Source: Mesobacillus foraminis (lineage in GTDB: Bacteria; Bacillota; Bacilli; Bacillales; Cytobacillaceae). From it: 64,000 nucleotides of DNA. Below are positions 35,609-44,915 of the stretch, piece after piece (the stretch's first letter is position 1; the number at the start of each line of letters is the position of its first letter). Under the pieces are notes generated by a model. It made no database searches. It saw nothing but the letters and a program-made list of their open reading frames with translations, and was not told where the DNA came from. A program made the position numbers and the translations under genes. The stretch covers positions 19,991-83,990 of the forward strand of contig NZ_SLVV01000016.1 in the NCBI RefSeq assembly GCF_004340465.1. Reading direction: 5' to 3'.

Positions 35609-37810
35609 ATGGGCGAGGAATATGAAAGAGGACCTTTTTGGTGGTGGGGGCTGTTGATGTATAGATATCGCTGGCTGATTTCAGCAGTCTGGTCCATCCT
35701 TTTCATTTTTTCAGCTGTCTATTCCGAAAGGCTTCCGGAAATGTTGAAGGAAAGCGGATTTATCCCTCAGGGTAGTGAATCAGAGCTGGGCTTTGACCGG
35801 CTTCAGGAAGAGCTCGGAGCTTCCCCATCGACACTACACTTAGTCTATACAAGCAATGAACGTGATTTAACTGGTAAAACCGAAACAGCAAGGATTTTAA
35901 ACTCCCTTGATGACCTGAAAACTTTACCCTATATAAACGAGATGCTGGTTAACCAAACTCCTCATCTTACCGGCGAAAAGGGAATTCAATCCATCATAGT
36001 GAACATGAACCTAAGCAGCCGTGATGCCGTTGACGTCTATCCGGAAATACGGGAAAAGATTATAGCACCGGAAGGAATGGACATGTATGTCGATGGGGAA
36101 ACGGCCACCTTATTTGAAATCCAGGAGGCGACAAAAAAAGATTTGCTGAAGGCAGAACTTATTGGGATACCGGTCGCCCTGCTGGTTCTGCTGCTGATTT
36201 TCGGCACCGCTATCGCGGCCCTGCTTCCGGTCATGGTCGGGCTGGTCAGCGTGTCGGCCACGCTCGGGACTGTCTTTTTCATCAGCAAACATTATGCATT
36301 GTCCAATTTTCTTCCCAATATCGTAATGATGCTTGGGCTTGCGCTGGGAATCGATTATGCGCTGTTTGTCGTCAGCCGCTTCCGCGAAGAACTGAAGCGA
36401 AACTGTTCCGTTGAATCTGCCGTCGCACGGACAATGGAAAAAGCCGGCCATTCGGTTTTCTTTTCGGGATTTGCTGTTCTGGTCGGAATGTTTGGCATGC
36501 TTTTTATCAGGCTGCCCATCATGTATTCCCTCTGTATTGGAGGAGTATTGGTAGTGTTGGCATCGGTCCTGGTGTCCTGTACTCTTCTCCCCGCCATACT
36601 TGGGATTTTGGGCCATACCATCAACCGGTTTCCGGTATTCCCATCTCTTCAAAGGAGAATGGTAATATCTACCTTTTGGAAAACCCTTGCCTTGAGAGTG
36701 ATGAAACGTCCGGCTTTCCTGGCCATAACAATGAGCTTAGTGCTGATTATGCTTATGACTCCCATTTCCAATATGAGACTCGGTGTACCATCCGCCGAAG
36801 TGCTTCCGCCATCGTATGAGTCAAGAATCGGTTCGGACTTGCTTCATAAGCACTATGACAACAGAGAAGCAAACCCCATCCAAATAGTGGTCCAATCTCC
36901 TGGCCCGGCAGGCAGTCAGGAAGCCATCCAGCTGATTAAAGATTACCAGGATAGGATTTCGAAAATGGAGGGAGTATCTGCCATCAGAAGTTTTATTGAT
37001 GAACTTGGAAACCATCCGGCAGCAATGACCGAAAACCTTCTTCAAAGCAGGGAAACGAGACAGCAACTCGAACGCGCCCACCTTCTCCGAAGCGAATTTG
37101 CACTGCTTACCGCCGTTCCCGCCCATGACCCAGACAGCCCAGAGGCTTCGGATTTGGTTAAAAAGCTCCGTATCATTAATTCCGGACCTTTGAAAACCTA
37201 TATCACCGGGCACAGCGCCCTGCGTGTCGACATGCTCGACAGAATTTATCAGGGTCTCCCCGCCTTGATTTTCTTTATCATGTCGGTTACCTATTTGATC
37301 CTGTTCTATGCTTTTCGGTCAGTGCTTATCCCATTAAAGGCCGTTTTAATGAATATCCTCAGCCTCGGAGCCAGCCTCGGAATTGTCGTAATCGTCTTTC
37401 AAAACGGCTGGTTTTCCGAGTTGCTGCAAATTACTTCCACAGGCTATGTCAGCTTAATCATGCCGGTTGCGATTTTCAGCATTGTGTTTGGAATCTCGAT
37501 GGATTATGAAGTTTTTCTAATATCAAGAATTAAGGAAGAGTATCAGAAGACGGGTGACAATGACTGGAGCACAGCTGAGGGTCTTCAAAAAACAGGGGGG
37601 CTGATCAGCAGCGCAGCCCTCATCCTGATGGTAGTCGTCGGCTCGTTTATATTTACTGACATCGAAATCACCAAAGCGCTGGGGGTCGGCTTATTCTGCG
37701 CCGTCTTTATCGACGCGACAATAATCAGGATCATTGTCGTTCCTGCCCTTATGAAGCTGATGGGCCACGCCAACTGGTGGGCGCCAAAATGGCTAGGCGG
37801 CGGAAGATGA
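35609..37810 (+). CDS. MMPL-family RND exporter
   Basis: 733 residues with 12 predicted membrane helices in two halves, each half having a large outside loop after its first helix: residues about 40-180 and 390-545. The RND/MMPL helix-4 and helix-10 signatures are LGLALGIDYALFVVSRFREE and VFGISMDYEVFLISRIKEEY, with the Asp-Tyr pair that carries protons. Such proteins (YdfJ-like) export lipids or drugs using the proton gradient. Substrate unknown. GGGGTGA lies before the ATG. No regulator is directly attached. The region is richer in GC than its flanks. Confidence 0.9.
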   Translation: MGEEYERGPFWWWGLLMYRYRWLISAVWSILFIFSAVYSERLPEMLKESGFIPQGSESELGFDRLQEELGASPSTLHLVYTSNERDLTGKTETARILNSLDDLKTLPYINEMLVNQTPHLTGEKGIQSIIVNMNLSSRDAVDVYPEIREKIIAPEGMDMYVDGETATLFEIQEATKKDLLKAELIGIPVALLVLLLIFGTAIAALLPVMVGLVSVSATLGTVFFISKHYALSNFLPNIVMMLGLALGIDYALFVVSRFREELKRNCSVESAVARTMEKAGHSVFFSGFAVLVGMFGMLFIRLPIMYSLCIGGVLVVLASVLVSCTLLPAILGILGHTINRFPVFPSLQRRMVISTFWKTLALRVMKRPAFLAITMSLVLIMLMTPISNMRLGVPSAEVLPPSYESRIGSDLLHKHYDNREANPIQIVVQSPGPAGSQEAIQLIKDYQDRISKMEGVSAIRSFIDELGNHPAAMTENLLQSRETRQQLERAHLLRSEFALLTAVPAHDPDSPEASDLVKKLRIINSGPLKTYITGHSALRVDMLDRIYQGLPALIFFIMSVTYLILFYAFRSVLIPLKAVLMNILSLGASLGIVVIVFQNGWFSELLQITSTGYVSLIMPVAIFSIVFGISMDYEVFLISRIKEEYQKTGDNDWSTAEGLQKTGGLISSAALILMVVVGSFIFTDIEITKALGVGLFCAVFIDATIIRIIVVPALMKLMGHANWWAPKWLGGGR

Positions 37811-37908
37811 AGATTCTTATAGAAGAATGGGAATATGTTTTTTATAGCGGGTAATCGGAAGTTTTCCGAGAAAAAGGCACAATGAGCTTTAACCACTTGT
37901 TATGCTTT

Positions 37909-37975
37909 TAGCCCTAACATGCAGATATATTACAGTAGTTACCTTTCAATGCAGGCGATGCTTACTTTCACTGCC
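37909..37975 (+). repeat. Dispersed repeat, copy 1
   Basis: TAGCCCTAACATGC, then CAGTAGTTA and GGCGATGCTTACTTT, shared with 62043-62107 with small differences and a few bases of insertion. Confidence 0.6.
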
Positions 37976-38076
37976 ATGAACCTGTGAAAAGATGGCCAAT
38001 TGGACATGGAGAGGTCCGATAATGGCCTGAGCCCGAAGCGAGTTGTCTAAACTATTGTAAAAACTCAATATTAGCC

Positions 38077-38114
38077 CAAAGGGGTTCCGTATGGAACCAT
38101 TCCGAACCCCTTTG
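38077..38114. repeat. Perfect 11-bp inverted repeat
   Basis: CAAAGGGGTTC (38077-38087) and GAACCCCTTTG (38104-38114). It may act as a terminator or mRNA end for the MMPL gene but has no T-run. Confidence 0.5.
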
Positions 38115-38300
38115 TGGACAAACTTCGGCTATATATATATATAAAAATGCAAATGAAATAAAAAAATTAATCAATACCGACCTTAAATCGGCGTACAATG
38201 TATTGCTTCATTTTTATTCAGTGCATACATTCTTGCAGCCTTTTTTATTTCCGCTTAAGCCTTTTTTTAAATGCTATACCTCGCTTCCCCCCTATAAAGG

Positions 38301-38627
38301 ATGTTCAGGCGTTTTGCCCTTTCCCATGAGATTAAATTAAACTCACAAATAGTAGAACTGTCTAAAAAAGAACAACAAGTTCTTTTGCTGCTAATTGACA
38401 GAAAAATCATCTCAAGAGAAGAAATAATAAGGTATATTTGGGGATTTGATTATTATGGTGAAACCAGAATTGTTGATGTGAATATCAGTAGTCTAAGAAA
38501 AAAAATCGAGAAACACCCAAAAAGACCCCAGTACATTAAAACTATAAAAGGTTATGGATACCGATTTGAAGAACCTTTAATAAAGAAAGATAACAATACC
38601 GGCAGAGTTGATAGCTTTTCGACTTAA
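38301..38627 (+). CDS. Orphan OmpR/PhoB-type DNA-binding domain
   Basis: 108 residues that are just the winged-helix effector domain of a response regulator: LSKKEQQVLLLLIDRKIISR, RYIWGFDYYGETRIVDVNIS, then LRKKIEKHPKRPQYIKTIKG and YGYRFEE. The receiver domain with the phospho-acceptor Asp is absent, and there is no histidine kinase gene nearby. The ATG has AAAGG directly against it, so translation is doubtful. Either a truncated response regulator or a stand-alone regulator. Confidence 0.7.
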   Translation: MFRRFALSHEIKLNSQIVELSKKEQQVLLLLIDRKIISREEIIRYIWGFDYYGETRIVDVNISSLRKKIEKHPKRPQYIKTIKGYGYRFEEPLIKKDNNTGRVDSFST

Positions 38628-38920
38628 ATGATCGAGCATAAAAAAATGGGGCAAGTCCCAAATCGCTTGTATAACGTATGTTTACTCTTTGTGGCCAATC
38701 GTTCTCCAAGTTTATGGCTAAAAAATTTAATCCTAAGGCAACGGCATCACTTAACATATGCCTGGCCATCAGAAAAAAGGGCCAAGCTATTTTTCATCAA
38801 ACCGCCAATACATTACTATCATAAATGTTGCAATTACACTAACGCCTGATATTTATAGGCGTTTTTTTTATGTTGTTCTCCGTATTTTTAGTGTTTACAA
38901 ATATTTCAATTTGCGAAATA

Positions 38921-38974
38921 TTTACACTGTATTTACAATTCATTCACTTACCGTAAACAAACCATACTTATAAT
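38921..38974 (+). promoter_or_regulatory. PhoP boxes and -10 of the secreted PHP hydrolase gene
   Basis: Four hexamers at exact 11-bp spacing: TTTACA (38921), TTTACA (38932), TTCACT (38943), TAAACA (38954). They match the Bacillus PhoP box (TTHACA-N5 repeats) and are followed by a TATAAT at 38969-38974. This predicts induction by phosphate starvation. Confidence 0.65.
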
Positions 38975-39011
38975 CGAAATTGCTTTATAAAATACCTAGG
39001 GGGCATATAGT

Positions 39012-40553
39012 ATGAAATCTCGTGTTAATAAGAAGGCGATTCCTTTAATCGCGACAACGCTTCTTGCAACCACCGCTTTTACCACTCAAACCATTTTAAA
39101 TGATGGAAGTGAGCAAAAAGCAGAAGCACAAGGATTGTCAAAGGAAGAAGCCAAAAAGAGCAGTCCTAGTTGGCTTGCCGGTGACCACCATATACATAGC
39201 GAATGGAGTGTTGGCTGGGACAACTCTACGAACCCACCAACTCCTATCCGGGGCGGAGATGCCATCTATCCAACCGTAAAGAATGCAGAGAATGCCAAGA
39301 AATATGGACTTGACTGGATGGTTACAACGGATCATGGAGGCCCTAACCATTCGAAGGTAAACCTGGAACAGGCCTATCCTGAATTGCTTAAGTCACGTCA
39401 AGCCGTTCCTGAAGTCCTTCAATTCTATGGAATGGAGTTTGATACACCAGCTGCTGACCATAGTTCATTGATCATCCCTAAAGGGGACGATGAATCTCAG
39501 ACCCTTTATGACATTGAAAGTAAGTTTAATAAGCGAGAACCTTACCCGAATGATGGAAGCCGTGATACTGAGTCCAAGATGATCGAGGCCCTTAATTATA
39601 TGAAGCAAATGGACGAGCCTCCAATTCATATTGCCCACCACCCCTCTCGATCTGCGTCTGGTGAAGCCCAGTGGGGTCAAACAACTCCACAGGAATTCCG
39701 TAATTGGAACGATACAGCACCTAATATCTCCATTGGAATGGAAGGGGCTCCAGGCCACCAGGCCGGGGCGATAAATCCCGATGGTACTCTTGACCCTAAT
39801 GGTGCACGCGGCGGATATAGTAACGTAAACGCCCCGACAATGGGTGGATTTGACCAGATGACCGCTAAAGTTGGCGGTTTATGGGATTCCATGCTCGGGG
39901 AAGGAAGACACTGGTGGATTACCTCTACTTCCGACTCACATGTCAACTGGCGTGATGGCGGTAGCGATTTCTGGCCAGGTGAGTATTCTAAAACGTACGT
40001 TAAGGCAGAGAAAAACTACGAAGACATTATGGAGAACCTTCGTAACGGAAAAGTATTCGTTGCAACAGGCGACATTATTTCAGAACTGGATGTAAAAGTT
40101 CAAGCTGGGGGCAAATCGCCTTGGTATTCCAAATCAAAAGGGAATTCTGCCACGATTGGTGAAACTCTTACGTTACCAGGAAAGAAATCCAAGGATGTAA
40201 AAGTTACCGTTCGCATCAAGGATCCAAACGCGGCGAACTCCAATGGAGATAAACCAGAAGTAAAACGTGTCGACCTGATTGTGGGTGAAGTGACTGGGAA
40301 AGTGGAAGATCGCTCAACTGCCACTAATCCGACAACGAAGGTGGTCAAACGTTTCACAGAGAAGGACTGGAAGCAAAAAGGGGAATATATTGAGATTTCC
40401 TATACGTTGAAAGATGTTGCGAAAGACAGTTATATCCGTTTGCGAGGAACAAATACGGACCAGTTAGAACCTGTAAATGATCCGAAGGGAGAAAACCCAT
40501 GGAAAGACCTTTGGTTCTACTCTAACCCAGTGTTCATCAAGTCTTCTAAGTAA
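39012..40553 (+). CDS. Secreted PHP-domain (CehA/McbA-like) metallohydrolase
   Basis: 513 residues. Residues 1-38 form a Sec signal peptide (KKAIPLIATTLLATTAFTTQ, cleavage near AEA). The PHP motifs are in order: GDHHIHSEWS (52-61), the TTDHGG motif, an HIAHHPS motif and TSTSDSH, all metal ligands. A C-terminal beta-domain of about 150 residues follows. CehA-like enzymes hydrolyse carbamate or phosphate esters. PhoP boxes at the promoter favour an extracellular phosphoesterase that scavenges phosphate; that is inference. GGGGG lies upstream of the ATG. A HupE-type gene follows 96 bases later. Confidence 0.85.
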   Translation: MKSRVNKKAIPLIATTLLATTAFTTQTILNDGSEQKAEAQGLSKEEAKKSSPSWLAGDHHIHSEWSVGWDNSTNPPTPIRGGDAIYPTVKNAENAKKYGLDWMVTTDHGGPNHSKVNLEQAYPELLKSRQAVPEVLQFYGMEFDTPAADHSSLIIPKGDDESQTLYDIESKFNKREPYPNDGSRDTESKMIEALNYMKQMDEPPIHIAHHPSRSASGEAQWGQTTPQEFRNWNDTAPNISIGMEGAPGHQAGAINPDGTLDPNGARGGYSNVNAPTMGGFDQMTAKVGGLWDSMLGEGRHWWITSTSDSHVNWRDGGSDFWPGEYSKTYVKAEKNYEDIMENLRNGKVFVATGDIISELDVKVQAGGKSPWYSKSKGNSATIGETLTLPGKKSKDVKVTVRIKDPNAANSNGDKPEVKRVDLIVGEVTGKVEDRSTATNPTTKVVKRFTEKDWKQKGEYIEISYTLKDVAKDSYIRLRGTNTDQLEPVNDPKGENPWKDLWFYSNPVFIKSSK

Positions 40554-40649
40554 CTGAAATAGACGGGAATATGGCGAGGAGATTAACACTCCTCGTCTTT
40601 CCTAATTTTTCACAACAGAGAAATCGACCGACGAAATGGAGTGTATCCA

Positions 40650-41705
40650 ATGAAAAAGCTATGTTTCTTAATGATGCTAGTATTGATTTCCATTGCCTCT
40701 TTACAATCCCCCTCAGTGTACGCTCATACGAATAACAGCGAAGGTTATTCCCTCATTGAGGTGAACGGCAACAACCTTGATTATGAATTGAAGCTTGATC
40801 TTACCGAACTTGGTCATTCAATGCAAAAAGAAATGGATGAAAAGCAATCATTCGATTCGAAAATCGTTCAGGATTACATCAATACCCATATTAACCTTTA
40901 TGCGGATAGTGTAAAGGTTGAAGGTACCATAAAAAAAACCGAGGTTGAAACCATTAACAACCGACAGTTTGCGGTGATTAACCTTAACTACAATATCGAT
41001 GACACACCTCAGAAGCTGATTCTTGACTACAACATGTTTTTGGATGATTCCGATCCAAGCCATGCGAACTTTGCAACAGTCAAATTAGATGGAAAACAGC
41101 AAGAAAAAATCCTTACTTATGAATCACGTGAGCTTGAGATCGGGGAAGCAACCTTCCTTCAAGCTTCGCAACAGTTTTTGTTGCTTGGCTTAGAACACAT
41201 CTTTACTGGATATGATCATATCCTGTTTGTGATAAGCCTATTATTTGGAGCTAAAACGATTCGTAACATCTTCTCCTTAGTCACAGCTTTTACGATAGCG
41301 CATAGTATTACCCTGGCACTTGCAACATTGGAGATTGTACAATTACCAGGTAGGTTTGTAGAATCGGCGATTGCCTTAAGCATAATTTATGTAGCACTTA
41401 TTAATATTTTTAACTCTGACTCTAAACACCAGCCATGGCTCGCGTTCGCTTTTGGTCTTATCCATGGTTTCGGTTTTGCAGGTATTCTTTCTGAGATGAG
41501 ACTGGATGGAAACCATCTCTTTACTTCCTTGTTGTCTTTCAATATAGGTATTGAAATAGGACAACTTTTAATCGTGTCCTTGGTGTTCCCAATCATCCTG
41601 TGGTTAAAGAAATTAACCTTTAAACCGATTAAATGGGTCATCCCTGGAGCTTCTACCGCCATATTGATTTTTGGACTTGTTTGGTTTATTGAAAGGGCGT
41701 TTTAG
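40650..41705 (+). CDS. HupE/UreJ-family membrane protein
   Basis: 351 residues: signal peptide to about residue 25 (cleavage after VYA), a soluble extracellular domain to about 170, then seven hydrophobic segments starting QQFLLLGLEHIFTGYDHILF, the HupE/UreJ_2 signature with its paired histidines (EHI, YDH). Further histidines IAHS and IHGFGF suit Ni/Co or other metal transport known for HupE proteins. The ATG at 40650 is chosen since GGAG lies 8 bases before it. It probably forms an operon with the PHP hydrolase upstream, perhaps supplying its metal; the link is inferred. Confidence 0.85.
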   Translation: MKKLCFLMMLVLISIASLQSPSVYAHTNNSEGYSLIEVNGNNLDYELKLDLTELGHSMQKEMDEKQSFDSKIVQDYINTHINLYADSVKVEGTIKKTEVETINNRQFAVINLNYNIDDTPQKLILDYNMFLDDSDPSHANFATVKLDGKQQEKILTYESRELEIGEATFLQASQQFLLLGLEHIFTGYDHILFVISLLFGAKTIRNIFSLVTAFTIAHSITLALATLEIVQLPGRFVESAIALSIIYVALINIFNSDSKHQPWLAFAFGLIHGFGFAGILSEMRLDGNHLFTSLLSFNIGIEIGQLLIVSLVFPIILWLKKLTFKPIKWVIPGASTAILIFGLVWFIERAF

Positions 41706-41751
41706 GCCTAATAAGGCTTTGGGTTTCAGCTTGAGTTTAAATGAATAAAAA

Positions 41752-41788
41752 AAATGAAGGGCCATCTCTAAAGGATGTCCCTTCATTT
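41752..41788. terminator. Bidirectional terminator
   Basis: AAATGAAGGG (41752-41761) and CCCTTCATTT (41779-41788). T-runs on both sides, eight Ts on the minus strand. Confidence 0.8.
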
Positions 41789-41794
41789 CTTATA

Positions 41795-42130
41795 AGAATA
41801 GTCGATTCAGGCCTAAATAGAGACTGATGATAAACAGCAGCTAAATAAAACAGGATTTGCCCGTATGACAATACCCACGAGTTCACATAATCATTAACAT
41901 CCACTACCATGGTCATAACCCAGAATCCTGTACCTAGAATGATTAACATACAGACAGCTGCAAAAGGTGAGAACCACTTAATAAAAGCATTCCAGTTAAG
42001 AGGATCCTTTGCAAACCATGCAACATGGAGAAATAACCGCGAGAAAATGCAAGCTGTGAGCCACCCATCCACTCCATAGGGATAAGGAAGCCACATGGCT
42101 GGCATAGCCTACTGCTAATACCATGACAAA
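41795..42130 (-). pseudogene. CopD-like membrane protein remnant
   Basis: Minus-strand pieces in different frames: VMVLAVGYASHVASLSLWSG, then HVAWFAKDPLNWNAFIKWFS with PFAAVCMLIILGTGFW and VDVNDYVNSWVLSYGQILFY. The pattern (helical pairs, WKRFSPFA-like and NSWVLSYGQ-like blocks) resembles the copper-resistance D family. At least two frameshifts; not functional. Confidence 0.55.
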
Positions 42131-42139
42131 TAACCAAAA

Positions 42140-42436
42140 GGCCCCATAGAACGAGTAAGCTCGCTTTTGGTAAGGTCCGGTATGATTAGCGGGCTGTTCC
42201 CGTGCTCGATGGAAAGTTTACATAGCGTTTCCCTGAACGGAAGGGTATCCCCTTCCCTCAACAAGGTTTCTTCCTTGTTTAAAACCTTAACAATTTCGTT
42301 CATCTTCAAGTCAATTTTTAGCAATGAAGAGTGTATTTATATCGAGGAGGCGGCTCATGACCTTCAGGATGCTGTCCGCCGCTTCATCAAAGTTCTTAAA
42401 ATCCTTTGGTTCATATGTATATGAAGGCTTTTCCAT
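42140..42436 (-). pseudogene. GAF-domain sensor fragment
   Basis: From ATG 42436 (behind AGAGGGA) the frame reads KDFKNFDEAADSILKVMSRL then LDINTLFIAKN and stops. Shifting frame gives NEIVKVLNKEETLLREGDTL and PFRETLCKLSIEHGNSPLII PDLTKSELT in order. This is the first half of a GAF domain as found in Bacillus diguanylate cyclases. It then runs into the CopD remnant, so the catalytic part is gone. Confidence 0.7.
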
Positions 42437-43108
42437 AGTGTAATCCCTCTCTAGTTGATAACTTCTTTTATCTACCCTATTTTTCTCTTAATGAAACCGG
42501 AACACCCTAACAATTCTTATAATTTTTTTACTGTGAGAGGTACTAAACAGAAGGCTAGGTCTTTTTTGAGAATTATCACCCTCCCGCCCCTTGTTTAGAG
42601 CAATTAATATAAATTAATGGCAATTTAATTAAAAAAGGGTTGTATTGTTATCGAATAGTGTAAGCCTTTTCATTTACAATTACCTCTAAGCCTTGCTGCT
42701 GAATTTAATTAAAGAAATAGAACAATTACCTTCAATATATTTTACTTTATCAAGTAAGCTTGTATCTTGGATTATAATTTCATCAAGCAGCTCTTTACCA
42801 CACCACTAACGGGAACTGGGTTACCGAGTTTCCTTTATATTGAACTACGTCGTAGACAATATAACTTAAAGTGCCATTGGGTTTGTAAAAGCCGTACTAT
42901 TCTTGACTTCCGCGCGGTTCCCGTGAAGTAATGTCCTTGGAGTCAATAAACCACTACTCCCTGTCAGCATGGATTCTGGTTTTACTAATAAAATGCCTAA
43001 GGTACATGTTTATTTAAGATTAACAGCATTAAGGCTCAATATCATAGAAAACAAATAGGAAACCCAGAATGGTTTCCAGTAATGGATCATTTATTTTCGT
43101 GAGAACTA
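42437..43108. other. Gene-free stretch with remnant traces
   Basis: No intact gene. A minus frame near 42700-42800 (KELLDEIIIQDTSLLDKVKY) reads like protein but is short and unplaceable. An ISL3-like transposase trace near 42835 is possible but too weak to call. Confidence 0.35.
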
Positions 43109-43834
43109 CTAATGCTCACCTTCTAGTTTCCTTCTCCCCTTTTCCTCCTTCCTGAATTCATGATACATTTTCATCAATGCCCTTTTTTCAATACGGGAAA
43201 CATAGCTGCGCGAGATTCCAAGTTCCTTTGAGAGCACATCCTGCGTCTTCTCTTTCTGACCACCGAGCCCAAACCGGCTTATTATGACTTCTTTTTCTCG
43301 GGGATCCAAAACCTCTAGATACTTGTTCACTTTTTCAAGTTCTAGGTTCAGTTGAATGGTATCCAGGACATCGGCAGACTCGGATTTGAGGATATCCATA
43401 AGGGATATTTCATTTCCTTCCTGGTCCTGACCGATTGCGTCATTGAGGGAAACGTCTTTCTTTGTCTTCTTGGATGAACGTAATGACATCAGGATCTCAT
43501 TTTCAATGCAGCGTGAAGCATAGGTGGATAGCTTCGTCCCTTTCCCATGAGAGAAGCTTTCGACGGCCTTAATTAGGCCTATTGTGCCGATAGAGATCAA
43601 ATCCTCAGATTCTATAACAGTATTTTCAAACTTTTTCGCGATATGCGCCACCAGCCGCAGATTATGTTCAATGAGCATCTTTCTGGCATGATCATCTCCT
43701 TCAGCCATCAGCTGTAAGTATTTTCTCTCATCATCAGAGGATAAAGGCTGTGGGAATGCATTGTTTTTGACAAAGGAAACGAGAAAGATTATTTCCTTCA
43801 CAAAATATCCAAGTGCTGCCAAAATACCTGACAC
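43109..43834 (-). CDS. sigK: RNA polymerase sigma-K-type factor
   Basis: 241 residues. The N-terminus [20 protein letters not shown] is the membrane-inserted pro-sequence removed by SpoIVFB in SigK maturation. Region 2 follows ([13 protein letters not shown] then [16 protein letters not shown]) and region 4 ends the protein ([20 protein letters not shown]). SigK directs late mother-cell genes for coat and outer layers. The GTG at 43834 is chosen because GGGAGGGAGTGG precedes it. It is one uninterrupted gene, unlike the split version in B. subtilis. It could be the main SigK or a paralogue; that cannot be judged from this window. Confidence 0.88.
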   Translation of the reverse strand: MSGILAALGYFVKEIIFLVSFVKNNAFPQPLSSDDERKYLQLMAEGDDHARKMLIEHNLRLVAHIAKKFENTVIESEDLISIGTIGLIKAVESFSHGKGTKLSTYASRCIENEILMSLRSSKKTKKDVSLNDAIGQDQEGNEISLMDILKSESADVLDTIQLNLELEKVNKYLEVLDPREKEVIISRFGLGGQKEKTQDVLSKELGISRSYVSRIEKRALMKMYHEFRKEEKGRRKLEGEH

Positions 43835-43995
43835 ATTTCCACTCCCTCCCGTTAGGACTTTCCCCCCCATTATTGATGTTTATGAAGAGACAGCGGTAAT
43901 TTTGTATGTCCTAAGTAATCTTTGGGATTATTTATCTAGATAGGGATATGATTTTCTGCCTTCCCCTACAACTTACCCCCTACGAACCAATTAAA

Positions 43996-44026
43996 GAAGG
44001 CACAGGAACCTCCTGCGCCTTCTCAT
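43996..44026 (-). terminator. Terminator (duplicate of the one at 44868)
   Basis: Minus strand AAGGCGCAGGA...TCCTGTGCCTT stem followed by CTTTAATT. Part of a larger duplication with 44868-44988. Confidence 0.6.
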
Positions 44027-44112
44027 TATTAATCATTTATTCCTGGGCTTCCACAATTCCCTTGAAGCTCCGCCTTTTCCCCTTTGATGATGTAGGTGAG
44101 GAAATAACATAG
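44027..44112 (-). pseudogene. Duplicated 3' fragment of the 103-residue secreted-protein gene
   Basis: About 80 bases closely matching the end of the gene at 44916 (Y-LTYIIKGEKAELQGIVEAQE-like reading). There is no start; it abuts the next membrane-protein gene. Confidence 0.65.
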
Positions 44113-44116
44113 CTAA

Positions 44117-44602
44117 TCACCTTTCATTTTTTCCGTTCCAGATGGTTACTTTTTCACGAATTACCTGAAATCCATATAAAAGAAGCGATTTTAGAAAAAA
44201 AAGGATAGATAATTGATATTTTTTCAAACGTACTAACGAAGCTATTCCAAGGTCTTTCAGCATATCCACAAACTTATAGGTGAAAACCGTATCAACCGCA
44301 AGGTTCAGAAGCAGATACCACTTGAATTTCCCATAAGTTAATCTCAAAATCCAAATAGAACCAATCAAAAATGGTCCCCAAGTTAATGGAAATCCTCCTG
44401 ATAACTTTGGGTGAATTTTAACATAATACCACCACCATTTTCGCTTTTTAGCCAGTCTACCCTCCAACCAAACAATAATGGCCATTAACATACTAGTAGG
44501 CAAGAAGCGTTTAATCACTTTTTTCCCAAGCAAAGGAATCGTCAGCCAGGATAAAACCATCATCGCTGGCAATAATGCCTTCGCCATTTTTAAATTTTTC
44601 AT
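44117..44602 (-). CDS. Membrane protein, unknown
   Basis: 161 residues with four to five hydrophobic helices and many Lys/Trp at the ends (KKRKWWWYYVKIHPKLSGGF). ATG 44602 is chosen as GGAGG lies 6 bases before it. Its size and layout resemble the CBO0543-type proteins encoded at 47.7 and 58.1 kb, but the similarity is only in general character. Function unknown. Confidence 0.6.
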   Translation of the reverse strand: MKNLKMAKALLPAMMVLSWLTIPLLGKKVIKRFLPTSMLMAIIVWLEGRLAKKRKWWWYYVKIHPKLSGGFPLTWGPFLIGSIWILRLTYGKFKWYLLLNLAVDTVFTYKFVDMLKDLGIASLVRLKKYQLSILFFLKSLLLYGFQVIREKVTIWNGKNER

Positions 44603-44867
44603 ATGCAACCTCCAATCCATCAAGAATAATTTCCCCACAATAGGGAATTTTATGAAAGGCAACAAATCAATCCATCAGGAAAAGAGGGCTGAAGTGCCTT
44701 CTTTTTCCATTTCATTCAATCATTCTAAAAGATATAATCATACTGGTTGGGGGAAATAATGCTCCTGACTTTTTTATTAAGCCTTTGTGTTTGTTCCAAA
44801 AAACCATCAATAAAATCCACTGATGCCCCCATTTTATATCCTCCTTCCACCTATGAAACCATTAAAA

Positions 44868-44898
44868 AAGCGCAGGAAGGCTCCTGCACTTTCTCGTT
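44868..44898 (-). terminator. Terminator of the 103-residue gene
   Basis: GCGCAGGA and TCCTGCAC arms, in the same position relative to the gene end as at 43996. Confidence 0.5.
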
Positions 44899-44915
44899 TG
44901 ATCTCTATCGCCCAT

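Noticed and set aside
38628..38973. Forward frames of 73 and 71 codons across the PhoP-box region
   Set aside because: They overlap the promoter, have no ribosome sites and resemble no family.
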